Below are positions 22,326 to 32,870 of a DNA stretch of 64,000 nucleotides, piece after piece. This DNA is from Mycogone perniciosa (taxonomy: Eukaryota > Ascomycota > Sordariomycetes > Hypocreales > Hypocreaceae): contig JAOALB010000054.1 in NCBI GenBank assembly GCA_025331125.1, positions 222,969 through 286,968 on the forward strand, given 5' to 3'. The notes under the pieces were generated by a model. The model was given only the letters and a program-made list of their open reading frames with translations. It had not been told where the DNA came from and made no database searches. The translations under genes and the position numbers were made by a program. Position 1 is the stretch's first letter, and each line of letters begins with the position of its first letter.

Positions 22326-23342
22326 TTATGCTGGCTTGGCCCCCTTGATGGTCAACGCAAATTCCTCCCATCTCTTGCCCGCCCAGTCGAGAAATTCTTT
22401 GGATTGAAGTAGCTTCGGGGTCAGGACTGTGCCTCCATGTTTCGAGATGGACAAGATCCTTCTTGAGCCGCCAGCAAAATCGACCACAATCGTGACGCTT
22501 TCGTCGCACAGAGACTCCTCCAAGGTATCCGGATCAGCCAAGAGCCAGAACTCGCCATTTGTGGGTCGGTCGGCTTCTTTGCCAGTAAAAACCACAGCCG
22601 TACAGGCAACAGGAATAGTATCGATCGTAAGAGGTCGGGGATCCTTTCTTGAACAAATGATGAGCTCCCTATCTGGGTCATAGTGGGCTTGGTGTAATTT
22701 TGTGTCTCGCAGAGCAGCTACCGTTGCTGCCCAGGCAGCGTCAAAAGGGTTTCCGTCGAATGAGATGAAGAAGATGTCGATGTAAAGCACCCAATATGCC
22801 ACCACGTAGTCCTGATCTTCCTGAACTTGATTATCTTCCTCCATTTGATCGTCCTCCGCGACGGGGTTTTCTGCCGGCCGCTTGTGCCATATTCGCAGAT
22901 CCTCTGCGTGAACAAGCTTGGAGCTGTGTAGCAAGGAGTATATCCTCGTGCTTAGGGTCTGGGCGAGAGTTGTAGGCGGGCCGCCAGGCAAGAATTGGGG
23001 TGCTGAACCGGTTGCAAGTTCGATGTTTGGCACCAGTAGATCGTAATCGCTCAGCTCGGTTTGAGTGTTTGAGGCGCGGTAGTTTGGGATGTGTTCCGTC
23101 AGAATTGTTTCTCCTCGAACGCCAACGATTACCGTTGTATCGCCGGTCCGCACAAGGGCACTTCCATGTGCATGTGATAGACTGGACAAGTTTACTGTCG
23201 GTTTTCGGACTTCAAAGGGAGCACGCCCATTGCTTCGGGCGGGGGGAATGGCACCGTCTGAAGGCTCAAGATTGGCGAGGAGATAAGGATGAGGAGAGAG
23301 CTTCGCAAAGGTAGCGCGCGGGAGGCCCACGTCGGGAGCCAT
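22326..23342 (-). CDS. RRP43: Exosome core subunit Rrp43 (RNase PH-like)
   Basis: Ring subunit of the nuclear and cytoplasmic RNA exosome, which processes rRNA and degrades RNA 3' to 5'. Uninterrupted, 338 aa from the ATG at 23342 (MAPDVGLPRATFAKLSPHPY), the usual fungal start; the frame stays open upstream to an ATG at 23453, which would add 37 residues of basic/aromatic sequence (a possible but unlikely alternative start). RNase PH fold blocks include HAHGSALVRTGDTTVIVGV, LVPNIELATGSAPQF, and YIDIFFISFDGNPFDAAWAA. An acidic insert (VAEDDQMEEDNQVQEDQ) sits in the middle. As in eukaryotic RNase PH-like subunits, phosphorolytic activity is expected to be lost (family knowledge). Divergent from the reductase gene 2 kb away. 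Confidence 0.92.
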   Translation of the reverse strand: MAPDVGLPRATFAKLSPHPYLLANLEPSDGAIPPARSNGRAPFEVRKPTVNLSSLSHAHGSALVRTGDTTVIVGVRGETILTEHIPNYRASNTQTELSDYDLLVPNIELATGSAPQFLPGGPPTTLAQTLSTRIYSLLHSSKLVHAEDLRIWHKRPAENPVAEDDQMEEDNQVQEDQDYVVAYWVLYIDIFFISFDGNPFDAAWAATVAALRDTKLHQAHYDPDRELIICSRKDPRPLTIDTIPVACTAVVFTGKEADRPTNGEFWLLADPDTLEESLCDESVTIVVDFAGGSRRILSISKHGGTVLTPKLLQSKEFLDWAGKRWEEFALTIKGAKPA

Positions 23343-25395
23343 TATGTCAATGTATCTTTGGTGCAATGGATTGGCAAAGCACTTGGTCGTGAAAGAAAAA
23401 GATACTCTGGTCTTGAGGAATCTCCAAGAATTGTGCAAGGCTGGCTTGGCCAAAGATGCTGCTGGAGAGAAAACTTGAGCTTCAGCCTCGTGGGGTGGAA
23501 GCTATGACATTTCTGGGTCCAATAAAAGGATGGTGGGGCACAAGGCTGACGGCTAGCCAGCAAGTTGACCTTGGAAGCGAGTTCCGTGACTACAGAGTCA
23601 TGTACTTCGTACCAAGATTTTACGCGACTAACCTCCATTGACGCTGGGGCATATCTAGTCTATCGGGGCTAGGCTTAGATGTGCTAGTAGAATATGTGCT
23701 CTGCAAAGGCTCCCACCTGTCACCACGCATGGCATGGCATGGTTGCAAATGCAACGCAACGCACCCAGACGGTTGTACTACTCGTAATAGTGATTGCATG
23801 AACTGTTGTAACTGTGGGTTCATGAGTTCTTCTTTTCGGCGTCGATCTCGGGCTGTCCGAAATCCATGATAAATCATTTTCCTAGGACTAACTAGTAGTA
23901 GAACTATCCATGGATTAATATTGTCGGTGGTCAATTCGCCTGCAATAGCGGCCGGCACAGCCCTCCACTTCGGAAAGCCAATCAGACGCCCCGAATTGCC
24001 GCCCGCCCTCCAAGACAGGCCCCTCCCGCAACTGCCGCACGCCGAATCACGACTCAGAACCCGCATCTCCTCACATTGGACTCGTTGGGCTGCGACCACC
24101 AATCTCTCTTGGTGAAGAGGCCCCCCGTTTGGGTGTCCATCAGTGACTCAATGTAGCAGTCCAGTGGCCCTAAGGGTCCCTCTATTGGGGATGGAGGCCG
24201 CTTTTCAAGCCTATCATAGCGATGAGTGGTTCGTGATCGATGACTGGTTGATCCATCCATCCATCATCCATACGGAGTACAGTACGAGATGATGTCGCCC
24301 TGGTGTTGGCAGTGGGCATTGCCGGCATCTGTCTGACAAGGATGTTGCTTTTCTTCTCTCTTTTCTCAGACATCACCGGCTATGGTGAGTGTTGGATCCG
24401 ATCCCGGAAAATGAGCGTTGGCTGACGTCTTACGGAGTACAGAGGACAGGGAGGGCTTTCTCCATTCCTCTCGCTCGAACTGGTGAGATGGACGGAATGG
24501 ATGAAACCTCAGTGCATCGATCGCTTGTTGCCGCGCCCCACCGCCCACTAGCAGGATGGAGACGACGATGGGCTGTCTGCATGTCGCCTCGCTCATCACT
24601 CAACTATCACATCTGGACGCGCCCATTCGCCCAGTGAGTCGTCTAGCCAACGGGTGCACAAAATGATAATTCCAGCCACCAGCGGCTGGGAGATTGATCA
24701 CATCACTGCTTGACCCGACGCTTCTACCGAACCTCGTCGACACCGTCCTCCGCCCCTGCTGGCCTCGTCATTCACGCTTCTTGATTGACCCATCGTGTCT
24801 TTCATCACTTTCGTCGCCTCCGTTTCACACCCCGCCCACCACATGGCAGCGCCTTCTGGCATGTCACCAACCTAACGTCTCCATCTCTTGCAGTTGCGGT
24901 TTCTCAAATCCACCGACCTGACCCTGGCCCTGTCCCCATGTCCCCAATCCTAGTTCGAGTACCGTGTAGAGACAGATTAGATCTTGTGCTTTATATGCTC
25001 GCTGGCTGCCTCGTTTAGCCCCCACTGCCGTTGTCTTGAACCATTCTCGCCCTCCCACCGCCCGGCCCCTTCGCTCATGGCCTGCAGTAGTTGATCCTCT
25101 GCCTATTCGTTCACTTGCATTGTTCATTCGAGGGAGCTGGCATTCCTCGATTCCTGTGAGAGTTGCAGCACACTGACGGCGGGAGGCGCCTTTGCGACAA
25201 CATCGGATATCCGGCTGATCAGTAGACTTAAGCGCCGTGCCGCTGGTGATGCGACATCAAGAAAAAAAGCATTTGCTCGCCTTGATTCAGTTCGAAACCG
25301 GTGTCTCCTTGTTCATGTCGATCTAAACGCATCACCAATCGCGCCTCGTCGCTATCTACCCCCGGGAACCAGCTGGAGCTGTATCGCCTGCCATA
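23343..25395. other. Divergent intergenic region RRP43 / reductase
   Basis: About 2 kb. Contents are ATCC repeats next to a TACGGAGTAC element near 24254-24283, a second TACGGAGTAC near 24432, and a CT-rich leader before the reductase. No supported gene. Confidence 0.5.
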
Positions 25396-27987
25396 ATGGC
25401 ACCACCTGATATGCAGCCAGCCATCCATGAGGCTGTCATCGAGGCCTCTAGAACGCTCTCAAAACTCGTCAGGCGCATCAACGTTCCCCTGACGCCTACA
25501 AGCCCTCCAGGTCTCGTTCAGGCAAATGTTGTTGATCCGTTCTCCCAGTCAGGCAAATATGCGCTAGGCTGGACGTACTTCGCGGTAGCCCTCACGGGCA
25601 GCGTTCTTGTGATGCGAATCTGGCACTTCTGGCAGGACAAGATCCGACAAGCCTTGTACAAGCAGCAGGTCGAGGCGCATTACCAGGAGACTTACAATGT
25701 CGACGCCAGCTTTGCCATGGCCGCAATTCGAACCGGTCAGGCTGAGGAATTCTTCCCGGAGGGCACCCACACAAGCAAGCAGTTCCGCCCCAAGGCGCAC
25801 TTCTCCTCTGTCGGCGTTGTGAACGATACTATGGCGCTGTTTCGATGGCTCTTCTATCGACCTATCCCAGACATCGTCTGGCGCAAAAATCGCTTCACCT
25901 TCTCATCGCTCGCAGTACTGGCTACCACCTTCATTGCAGTCGTGTTCGTCACCCTTTACTGCTTCCTGCAGCAGCCCCTTTATTGGCAGAGCATCCGGTT
26001 TGGCTCGCCGCCTCTCGCCATTAGATCCGGCATGATTGCCGTAGCCCTGACACCATGGATTATTGCGACCAGTATGAAGGCTAATGTGATGACCCTTCTC
26101 ATTGGTATTGGGCCTGAACGACTCAATGTCTTCCATCGATGGCTCAGCTACATGTGCTTGTTCCTCTCTTTGGTGCACATGATTCCCTTTTATGTCCAGC
26201 CTGTCTGGCAGGATGGCGGCATGGACGTCTTCGGCCAGTTGTTCCCTCCCGGCAGCGGGGTCATCTATGGCACTGGCATTGCCTGCATCGTTCCTTTGAT
26301 TTGGCTGTGTGTTGCCTCGCTGCCCTGGATTCGAAGAGTTGCATATGAAATCTTCATCCTATTCCACGTGCCTGTCGGTATGGTTTATGTCGGGCTTCTG
26401 TTCTGGCATACGAAGAACTACCTCATGACTTGGGACTACCTGTATGCCACTGTAGGCATCTGGGTATTCTGCTACGTGATGAGGCTGTTCAAGCTGAACT
26501 GGGTCTGGCCTGGGCGCCTTTCCTTCCTGGTTGGTGATGAGGCTGCCATCTCTCTCCTGGCTGAGAATGCCATTAAAATCACCATCCCCACCCAGATGCG
26601 ATGGAAGCCGGGCCAATATGTATACCTCCGCATGCCTGGTATCTCTTTGCTCGAAAACCATCCATTTACCATCTCGTCCCTCTGCAGTGAGGATTTTCCC
26701 TCGGAATATGGTGAGAAGTACCGAGACTGCATCCTGGTTTTCAAGCCCTATCGGGGCTTCACTCGCAAGGTCTTGGATACTGCTATCGAGAAAGGTCCAT
26801 TCCATACCTACCGGGCCTTTTTGGATGGCCCCTATGGTGGCATGCGACGAGACCTAGCCGCCTTTGATACCTGCATTCTTATTGCAGGTGGAAGCGGTAT
26901 TACATCGCTGATGTCTCAGTTACTAAATTTAATCAAGCGAATGCGTGATGGAAAGGCCATTACCAGAAAGGTAGTTGTTGTCTGGGCCATGAAAAGGTTG
27001 GAAGCCATGGAGTGGTTCCGTGAGGAGTTGCGCATCTGCCATGAGTCGGCACCACCTGAAAGTGTCACTTGCAAATTCTTCGTCACGGGCGCAGTGCGAA
27101 ACCGCCGAGGACAAGAGATGACTGCCCCCATCAACGGCAACTCTCGAGCCTTGACACACATGTTCCACGACAAGCTCGATGGCTTCGTCGCTGGAGTCGC
27201 TTCAAAGCGCAACTCAGCTTTCATCCAGGCTGAGGCACAGGGAGATCCAGAGCGAGAGCGCGAACTACGAGCCGAGAACGAGGACCGCATCACTGCGCTC
27301 CCGCAACAAAAGTTCTTGCAGCCTTATCAATACCCACCTCCTCCCCCGAACCCACCAAGATCGACTCAGCTTGCAACGTCCGAGGATGGTCTTCAGCAAC
27401 TCGAAGGGAATGGATACCCTGAAGATAAGAAGCAGCTTGATGCCGACCCGGATTCGAAGAACGGCTCCGAATTCCATTTCCCACCTCTCAACAAAGAAAA
27501 TACCCCTCACTTCAACTACGCGCCGCACTCACCCAACAATCCCGGAGAAATCCATCCTATACAAGATCCTCTCCCTGTTCGAGCTCCCGAGCTCGCCTAT
27601 CTACGAACTTCGAACGTTGCTACGGGCACAAATGAGCGTCCCGTGTCAACTCTCGGCCCACCCGCCGGGTTCGACTTTGGCTTCCCAGAGACACCAACAG
27701 AGTTCCAAAAGAACTTGATGCGCTCCGCATTCCCACTACCACGGGAAATTGACGGCGGCTGGACCGTCGAGTACGGCCGCCCAGAGCTTGGCTACATGCT
27801 CAAGCAGTGGGCAACAGGTGGCCCGGATGGTAGAGGCATCTTGGGCCGGAGGACGGCAGTGTTTGTGTGCGGTCCACCAGCAATGAGAGTAGGTGTGGCA
27901 AACACCGTGGCGAAGCTGCAGGCAGAGATCTGGGGAGATGATGAATTGGAAGAGATCTTTCTACACACGGAGAACTACGCCTTGTAG
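25396..27987 (+). CDS. FRE-type ferric-reductase-like transmembrane flavocytochrome
   Basis: Plasma-membrane electron transfer protein moving electrons from NADPH via FAD and two haems to an acceptor (ferric or cupric ions in characterised relatives). Single exon, 863 aa. A first membrane segment lies near residues 57-75, then about six more at 160-370. Paired haem ligands are H247/H261 and H324/H338, each pair HX13H. The FAD site HPFT is at 422-425, the NADPH motif GGSGIT at 498-503, and the C-terminal nucleotide-binding CGPP at 825-828. Between the NADPH halves lies a 200-residue Pro/Gln/Asn-rich insertion (about 600-790) with PPPPPNPP. No signal peptide is seen and there are no EF hands, so a calcium-regulated NADPH oxidase (NoxC type) is unlikely. 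The haem and cofactor motifs are complete, so it should be active; the substrate is not determinable. Confidence 0.88.
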   Translation: MAPPDMQPAIHEAVIEASRTLSKLVRRINVPLTPTSPPGLVQANVVDPFSQSGKYALGWTYFAVALTGSVLVMRIWHFWQDKIRQALYKQQVEAHYQETYNVDASFAMAAIRTGQAEEFFPEGTHTSKQFRPKAHFSSVGVVNDTMALFRWLFYRPIPDIVWRKNRFTFSSLAVLATTFIAVVFVTLYCFLQQPLYWQSIRFGSPPLAIRSGMIAVALTPWIIATSMKANVMTLLIGIGPERLNVFHRWLSYMCLFLSLVHMIPFYVQPVWQDGGMDVFGQLFPPGSGVIYGTGIACIVPLIWLCVASLPWIRRVAYEIFILFHVPVGMVYVGLLFWHTKNYLMTWDYLYATVGIWVFCYVMRLFKLNWVWPGRLSFLVGDEAAISLLAENAIKITIPTQMRWKPGQYVYLRMPGISLLENHPFTISSLCSEDFPSEYGEKYRDCILVFKPYRGFTRKVLDTAIEKGPFHTYRAFLDGPYGGMRRDLAAFDTCILIAGGSGITSLMSQLLNLIKRMRDGKAITRKVVVVWAMKRLEAMEWFREELRICHESAPPESVTCKFFVTGAVRNRRGQEMTAPINGNSRALTHMFHDKLDGFVAGVASKRNSAFIQAEAQGDPERERELRAENEDRITALPQQKFLQPYQYPPPPPNPPRSTQLATSEDGLQQLEGNGYPEDKKQLDADPDSKNGSEFHFPPLNKENTPHFNYAPHSPNNPGEIHPIQDPLPVRAPELAYLRTSNVATGTNERPVSTLGPPAGFDFGFPETPTEFQKNLMRSAFPLPREIDGGWTVEYGRPELGYMLKQWATGGPDGRGILGRRTAVFVCGPPAMRVGVANTVAKLQAEIWGDDELEEIFLHTENYAL

Positions 27988-29865
27988 GGGTGGGCACATG
28001 GGTGCATATTGTACATATTAGAGACCGCTCGGCAACGGATCTTTCTTGATGTGTTATTAGCGTTACGACCTGGCTGTTGAGCCATTGGATACCTCATATG
28101 ATGTCTATACATTTTAATTGAATTACTAATGAAGCGTTATGGTGTCTTTTCTTGTGGGTGATGCTTAGTATCAAGGAAGGGCGTCGGCACTCCAGCATGA
28201 ACATCCTCCGTGTGAGAGGTGTTTCAGAAAAGAGATGGCAGTTAGCATCGACACACGCCGGTATCAAGTAGGAATAGTGGATGCTGCATTGTGTAGTGAA
28301 ATAAACACCATTTCTTTGGAGTCGTGGAGTTGGAGATACGGGTTGTTTTTGGCCTAATGTTGGGCTTTTTTTCTCGTGCAAGGATCGACGTGCGTATCGT
28401 ACATATATCTTACTAAGTCTTGTTCATCACTTACGGACCAGCGATGTATTACTGCAAGGCTTCTCCACAGATAAATGGGATTGTCCATCATGAACGAAAT
28501 GGGAAATAGGAGTAGTAATACGGAGTAGTCGAGTGCCAACTCTATACTCAGCCGATTCTACGCTGAAATCTGCTGAACCGAACGATAGCTCCCATAGCTC
28601 CTTTATGTAGGCTATTAGTGCTCCGTACCATGACGTCTTTTTTCGAAAAGGCTCTTTGCTTCTAGAAACCCGTAAAGATCGTCGACACGGCATGTGCTCT
28701 CTGATCTCCGCAATATTACATCGCTTGGTGTTGCTCAGCTACCCGGGATGTCAAGACTCAACATCAGCAGCCAAAAATGTTGAAAATTTCCATGCTTTGA
28801 CAATCTGGATTATTAACCTACGGTTTCTAAATAGGCAATTTAATTTCGTTGATGCCAGAGGGACCGTTGTCCAACATAATATTACCGTCGATCCGGAATG
28901 TCCGTATTCTAGCTTCAGTTCATGAGCTGTGATTGACTCGAGATTGGCTCAATAGGAAACTTGATCCTTTCCACGAAGGCTAATTGACATCTACGTTGCG
29001 GAGAACGTCATGACGCATGATTTTTCATCGTATTCAACGTAGCTCTCCATGCCATTGAACCCGCTGGCGTTTCACAACTTCCAACACGGCCCAAATTAGG
29101 ACTATCAATGGCGATCTACGAACAACGATACGGAAGTCGGCATTATTCAGTGCGGCCGACCGACAACAATTTCACATCGTCTTAAACAGTCGGGCAATCG
29201 GGTATGTGGATATTCGGTCTAACTTATCTGTCTCCTGAGGCCCTCAAAGAACATCCACTTCTACTTATCCAATCAGACAAGCTGATACATCTCCATCCAG
29301 ATGTATTATATACGCTCATGCATACGTGGGTCATACCAATGCACGTCTTTGCTTCCCCATACCAAGCCAGAACCCAAATGCGGATACCAAACAAGTACGC
29401 AAGACACATCCCCAGGTCGCGATGGGAGAAGATGTAACGCCTTATCACAGCTCTTCACCGTGTTATTCAGCATGAATGGACCTTTGTAACCATAAATCAG
29501 CAATATTTTAGGAAGATAAACAACTGGGTATCGAGTCATCACACAGTATCGGGTTTCTAGCTGATCGTGAAACTGACATCATGCGCTACCAACCCTGTCA
29601 TCCGGTCCTGGAAGACGGGGTTAGACGTGATATGATGATGAAGATCTTCACGTTGTTCATGATCCTCCAGGTGAGACTAAGCCAGTCTTCCATTAGAGAA
29701 TTTCCATCTATATAAGAGCACCTTACGTTCCCCCGAGGCCAAGAGAATCGTCACTCACACTCATACTCATACTCAACCACTCACCGAACAAACAGAACAG
29801 CTTGTTCATTATACAACAATTCCATCTGCGCTGGTTCGTATTCCAACCTAAAAAAAACACCTAAA
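27988..29865. other. Intergenic: upstream of the secreted peptide gene
   Basis: About 1.9 kb, more AT-rich than the housekeeping block. It carries GTACTCC-type elements near 28519 and 28620, a TATA box (separate entry) and ACTCAT/ACTCAC short repeats at about 29753-29785. Small ORFs here (for example 28656-28925) show no family resemblance. Confidence 0.5.
29709..29716 (+). promoter_or_regulatory. TATA box of the knottin-like gene
   Basis: The sequence TATATAAG lies 150 bp before the start codon, a plausible distance for a core promoter. Strong TATA boxes are typical of inducible genes rather than housekeeping ones; this functional reading is inference. Confidence 0.55.
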
Positions 29866-30151
29866 ATGAGATTCGCTATCGTCTTCGCTGCCATCTCCGC
29901 AATCGTCGGTCCTGCATTGGCCGCTCCCGCTCCGGATGCCTCTGTCAGTTCCGGCTGTGCTGACGCTGATATCTCCGCCCGTGAGGAGTGCCGTCCGGCT
30001 TTAGGTAAGGCCACTTAATTTCAAGCATAAGTTGGGTGATGTCTTCTAACAGATCTGTGTTCAACCAGTCTCGTGCTTCATTGCTAAGCAGTGCTGCTCT
30101 AGCAAGTGCATCAAGCGCATCGGATTCCCTACTACCGTCTGCGCTGAATAA
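29866..30151 (+). CDS. Small secreted cysteine-rich peptide with knottin-like cysteine spacing
   Basis: Exons 29866-30004 and 30069-30151 give 73 aa. Intron 30005-30068 has donor GTAAGG, branch CTAAC near 30045 and acceptor AACCAG; the nearer AG abuts the branch point and gives an early stop. Residues 1-19 are a signal peptide (MRFAIVFAAISAIVGPALA, cut before APAPDA). The mature part of about 54 residues has seven Cys. The last six follow C-X6-C-X5-CC-X3-C-X10-C, the framework of inhibitor cystine knots, and an extra Cys lies ten residues before the first. Similar frameworks occur in fungal apoplastic peptides, animal toxins and plant protease inhibitors, so spacing alone does not give a function. 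I do not recognise a specific family. It could be an effector, antimicrobial or inhibitor peptide; fold and role are inference. Confidence 0.75.
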
Positions 30152-31012
30152 GTAACAAAAATAAATCGAATGACGTTGTATATTCGCGTATGACCTTTTC
30201 GCAGGGTCTTGCTGTTTGGGTAGTGCAGGCTGGGGACAGAAATAGTATCGGGTTCGTGTTGGAATATAGACTTGGGTTTTTTTTTCCTTTTCCTCTTGTA
30301 TGGGCGGGTCGTGGTCACTCGATCGGCGAGAATTGTTGCATCTAGATGCCACGATTCAATCTAGAATAGATGTATGCACAATAGGAAACTTCTTTTATCT
30401 ATAAAAGTCTCTGCGTGGTTTAGTATTGTCTTGGTGGTTCAAATGTGGTCACAAGACATTGATTCCCCATCAAGGTATCCGATCATCCTGGCGAATAGTA
30501 TATAGTAGCACCTGGCTTATGAGATTTTTTCCCAGGAATTTTATACCCAATGAGACGGAAGTCCGGTGGATCCGGAGTCAACAGCAATTATCTTGCTATT
30601 TCCATGGCCAATAATACTTTCTGCTTTGTGCTTTGTGCGTTCATGAACCTCGAACTCCTGCCATCAGTAGCACAAAGCCCGTTGCTTGACTTAGCAACTT
30701 CCATACCAGAATTGACCATTTTCTTTTCCCAATATTTTAGTGTATACCCTTGTTTGACTTAATTGGAACCGCGGGATGACGAATTCGGATTTGTAAACTG
30801 TCCATGACGGCTTTCGTGCGCTCGGATGCACCTTGATGGCCATCATCTCGATAACATGGCCAAGTACTTCAACCCACAATGTCCCTTACATGTAGAATAC
30901 CTAACATTCTCCTCGAAAAATATATCAAACTGCCTCTCTCTGTGCCTTCTAACTTCATTAATCCTCTGTTGACTATTGAGAATTTCATCGCATCCTCCTG
31001 TTGCCTTATCCT
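30152..31012. other. Intergenic between two small genes
   Basis: 860 bp, AT-rich. No supported feature; short ORFs look random. Confidence 0.5.
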
Positions 31013-31588
31013 ATGATGATTGCAGAACCCCCAACAACAATGAGCGAAATATACGAACGCGACCTGGACAAAATAGCCAAAGGCTGGTCCATTGCGATGA
31101 ATTATTCCAAGGAAAGATTAAAGCGAGTTTATAGTTTGGAGGATGCGCAACTCGATGTGGCCATCAAGGAGGGTCGCCTGGTGTTGGAAACAGTCTGCTT
31201 GTTTGTTCACGCGTGCATCAAGCATGGCCAGTATAGGTACGTGTCTGATAAAAAGTATCATTTTCAAAACTCTCATTGCTGATGTTTTGCGATGCTTAGG
31301 CTTCCATTTGAGTTCTGGCGTGTGCTGCATTCGGAGTATGGCATTGTCGTCTATCCGTCTGCCTTGACAGAAGACGTGGAGGTCCAAGGCCTGGGTGTGG
31401 ATGTGACCTTTACCGAGGCATACTATGGTCATATAGGTGCGCTGGCCAAAATCCTGTGAGGAAGAAATCGTTATGTGACTTTACTGACAACCGATGCGAC
31501 AGTCATGTTTGGAAGATGCGATGCCTGTCACCCGCCACCGTGCCCTTTTCAGTATCTCAGGGAACCACCTCCCGTTTATGAGAAATGA
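31013..31588 (+). CDS. Hypothetical small protein, three exons
   Basis: Proposed exons 31013-31236, 31300-31436 and 31503-31588 give 148 aa; another possible start is the ATG at 31040. Intron 1 (63 bp, GTACGT...GCTTAG) joins KHGQYR to LPFEFWRVLHSEYGIVVYPS. Intron 2 (66 bp, GTGCGC...CGACAG) is less certain: if unspliced the protein stops at 31459 after GALAKIL; if spliced it ends VMFGRCDACHPPPCPFQY and then a Pro-rich tail, with a CX2CHX3C cluster that could bind metal. The N-terminal part is helical and soluble-looking, with no signal peptide or membrane segment. I recognise no family. Composition and two fungal-size introns argue for a real gene, but the model is tentative. Confidence 0.5.
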
Positions 31589-31843
31589 AAATCACGAGCA
31601 ACGGCAGTCCCATTGCCACAAGTTATTTTTGTTTCCTTGGAGTTTATATAAAGCATTGCATTTTTATTTTGGGGCAGGGGAAATGTGGCCTGTGGTGGGA
31701 GGAGATAGACCTTTCACGATGCAACGAACGAATGGTTCGGATGAGGAAGCTTCGCTCAAGATTTCCCTAGACTAGAGGCGTTAGTAGAGTTGGTACCCAG
31801 AGGTTTTATATGAGAGATGATGATGAATAGAAACGTTACATGA

Positions 31844-32403
31844 TCATGAATCCACCTTTTGTCCTATAGCGCCATCCCGATTTGCCTTCCAAACGCCTTC
31901 TTCACCCTCAAACTCCTCCCTCTTCCATACTTCCACTTTTGCCTTGCACTCTTCGAGGGCTTCCTCGCCCGCTCTCCATGCGGCCTGTCGATGAGGCGAT
32001 GACACGGCAATCAAAATGCTCTCCTCTCCGATGGGCACAGTCCCCAGCCGGTGAATCATGGCGATGCCTTTGAGGGCGTGCTTGGTGGAAATGTCCTTGG
32101 TGACAGACATCATTGTTCGTAGTGCCAGTTTGTTATATGCTGTGTATTGGAGCTCTTTGACAGGCTTTCCAGCAAAATTATCCCGTGTTGTGCCTATGAT
32201 ATAATGGAATGGAATGTCAGCGTATGGTTTTCATTCTGAATGTGAGGGATTGGAAAGTTCATACCTGCGAAAAGCACAATAGCCCCGGCTGATGGGCTGC
32301 GGACTCTATCCATAACTTCCTGGGCATTGAGATGATCATTTGTCAAAGCCACATAGCAGCCTTCTTCAGCCAGTTCCCATATCTCGTCCTTGGAGGTCTC
32401 CAT
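31844..32403 (-). CDS. cnxH: Molybdopterin synthase catalytic (large) subunit, MoaE/MOCS2B family
   Basis: Large subunit of molybdopterin synthase, which inserts the dithiolene sulfurs into precursor Z to make molybdopterin, needed for nitrate reductase, sulfite oxidase and xanthine dehydrogenase. Minus-strand exons 32403-32265 and 32193-31844 give 162 aa, the usual size. Intron 71 bp (GTATGA...ATCATAG) joins AIVLFAG to TTRDNFAGKPVKEL, the typical MoaE substrate region. Further family marks are LEYEAY-like LQYTAYNKLAL, IHRLGTVPIGEESILIAV, SSPHRQAAWRA, and the catalytic Lys in EVWKREEF. Divergent from the RBM5-like gene, sharing 467 bp. Confidence 0.93.
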
Positions 32404-32870
32404 GGTAGTAGCAGTATTTCAGGGTACTTTATCGCACGTCTACCCCGCCAACAGAAGCACTGTCAATTGTGTTGTTCCGTTCGTGCCGTTGACCACGAAT
32501 ATCTTAAATGAAATGATATAGATATTAAATTATACCAGTTCAGTTACAACTCGCTATAAATGAGGAGGATCCAACCTGACTTGGAGGTATTATTAGCATC
32601 AAGAACTGAGATACGTGGGGGTAATTGGTGGGCGTTGACGATCGCTGTTGTAGATTTCAGTTCCCATCTTTAGGCTGCTGAGTCAGCGCACAACAGCTGT
32701 CAACCCAAGTTACGGAGTATTCCTCCTAGCAACACCACAAGGCAACCAACCTAGCAACCTACCTTGACTTTTTCATCCCACCAAAACTCACCTCCAGGCA
32801 GACTGGCAGCCAAAGTCACATTCTTTCTTCCACCTCTATTGCCACAGCGATCGTGCTGTTTGACGCCGTT
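32404..32870. other. Shared divergent promoter region
   Basis: 467 bp between the start codons of cnxH (minus) and the RBM5-like gene (plus). Contains one TACGGAGTA element near 32711. No other motif recognised. Confidence 0.55.

Noticed and set aside
23343..23453. 37-residue N-terminal extension of Rrp43
   Set aside because: In frame but unlike the family N-terminus; kept only as an alternative start, not as a mitochondrial signal claim.
28656..28925. 89-aa ORF between the reductase and the secreted peptide
   Set aside because: Composition looks random and neither end fits splice signals.
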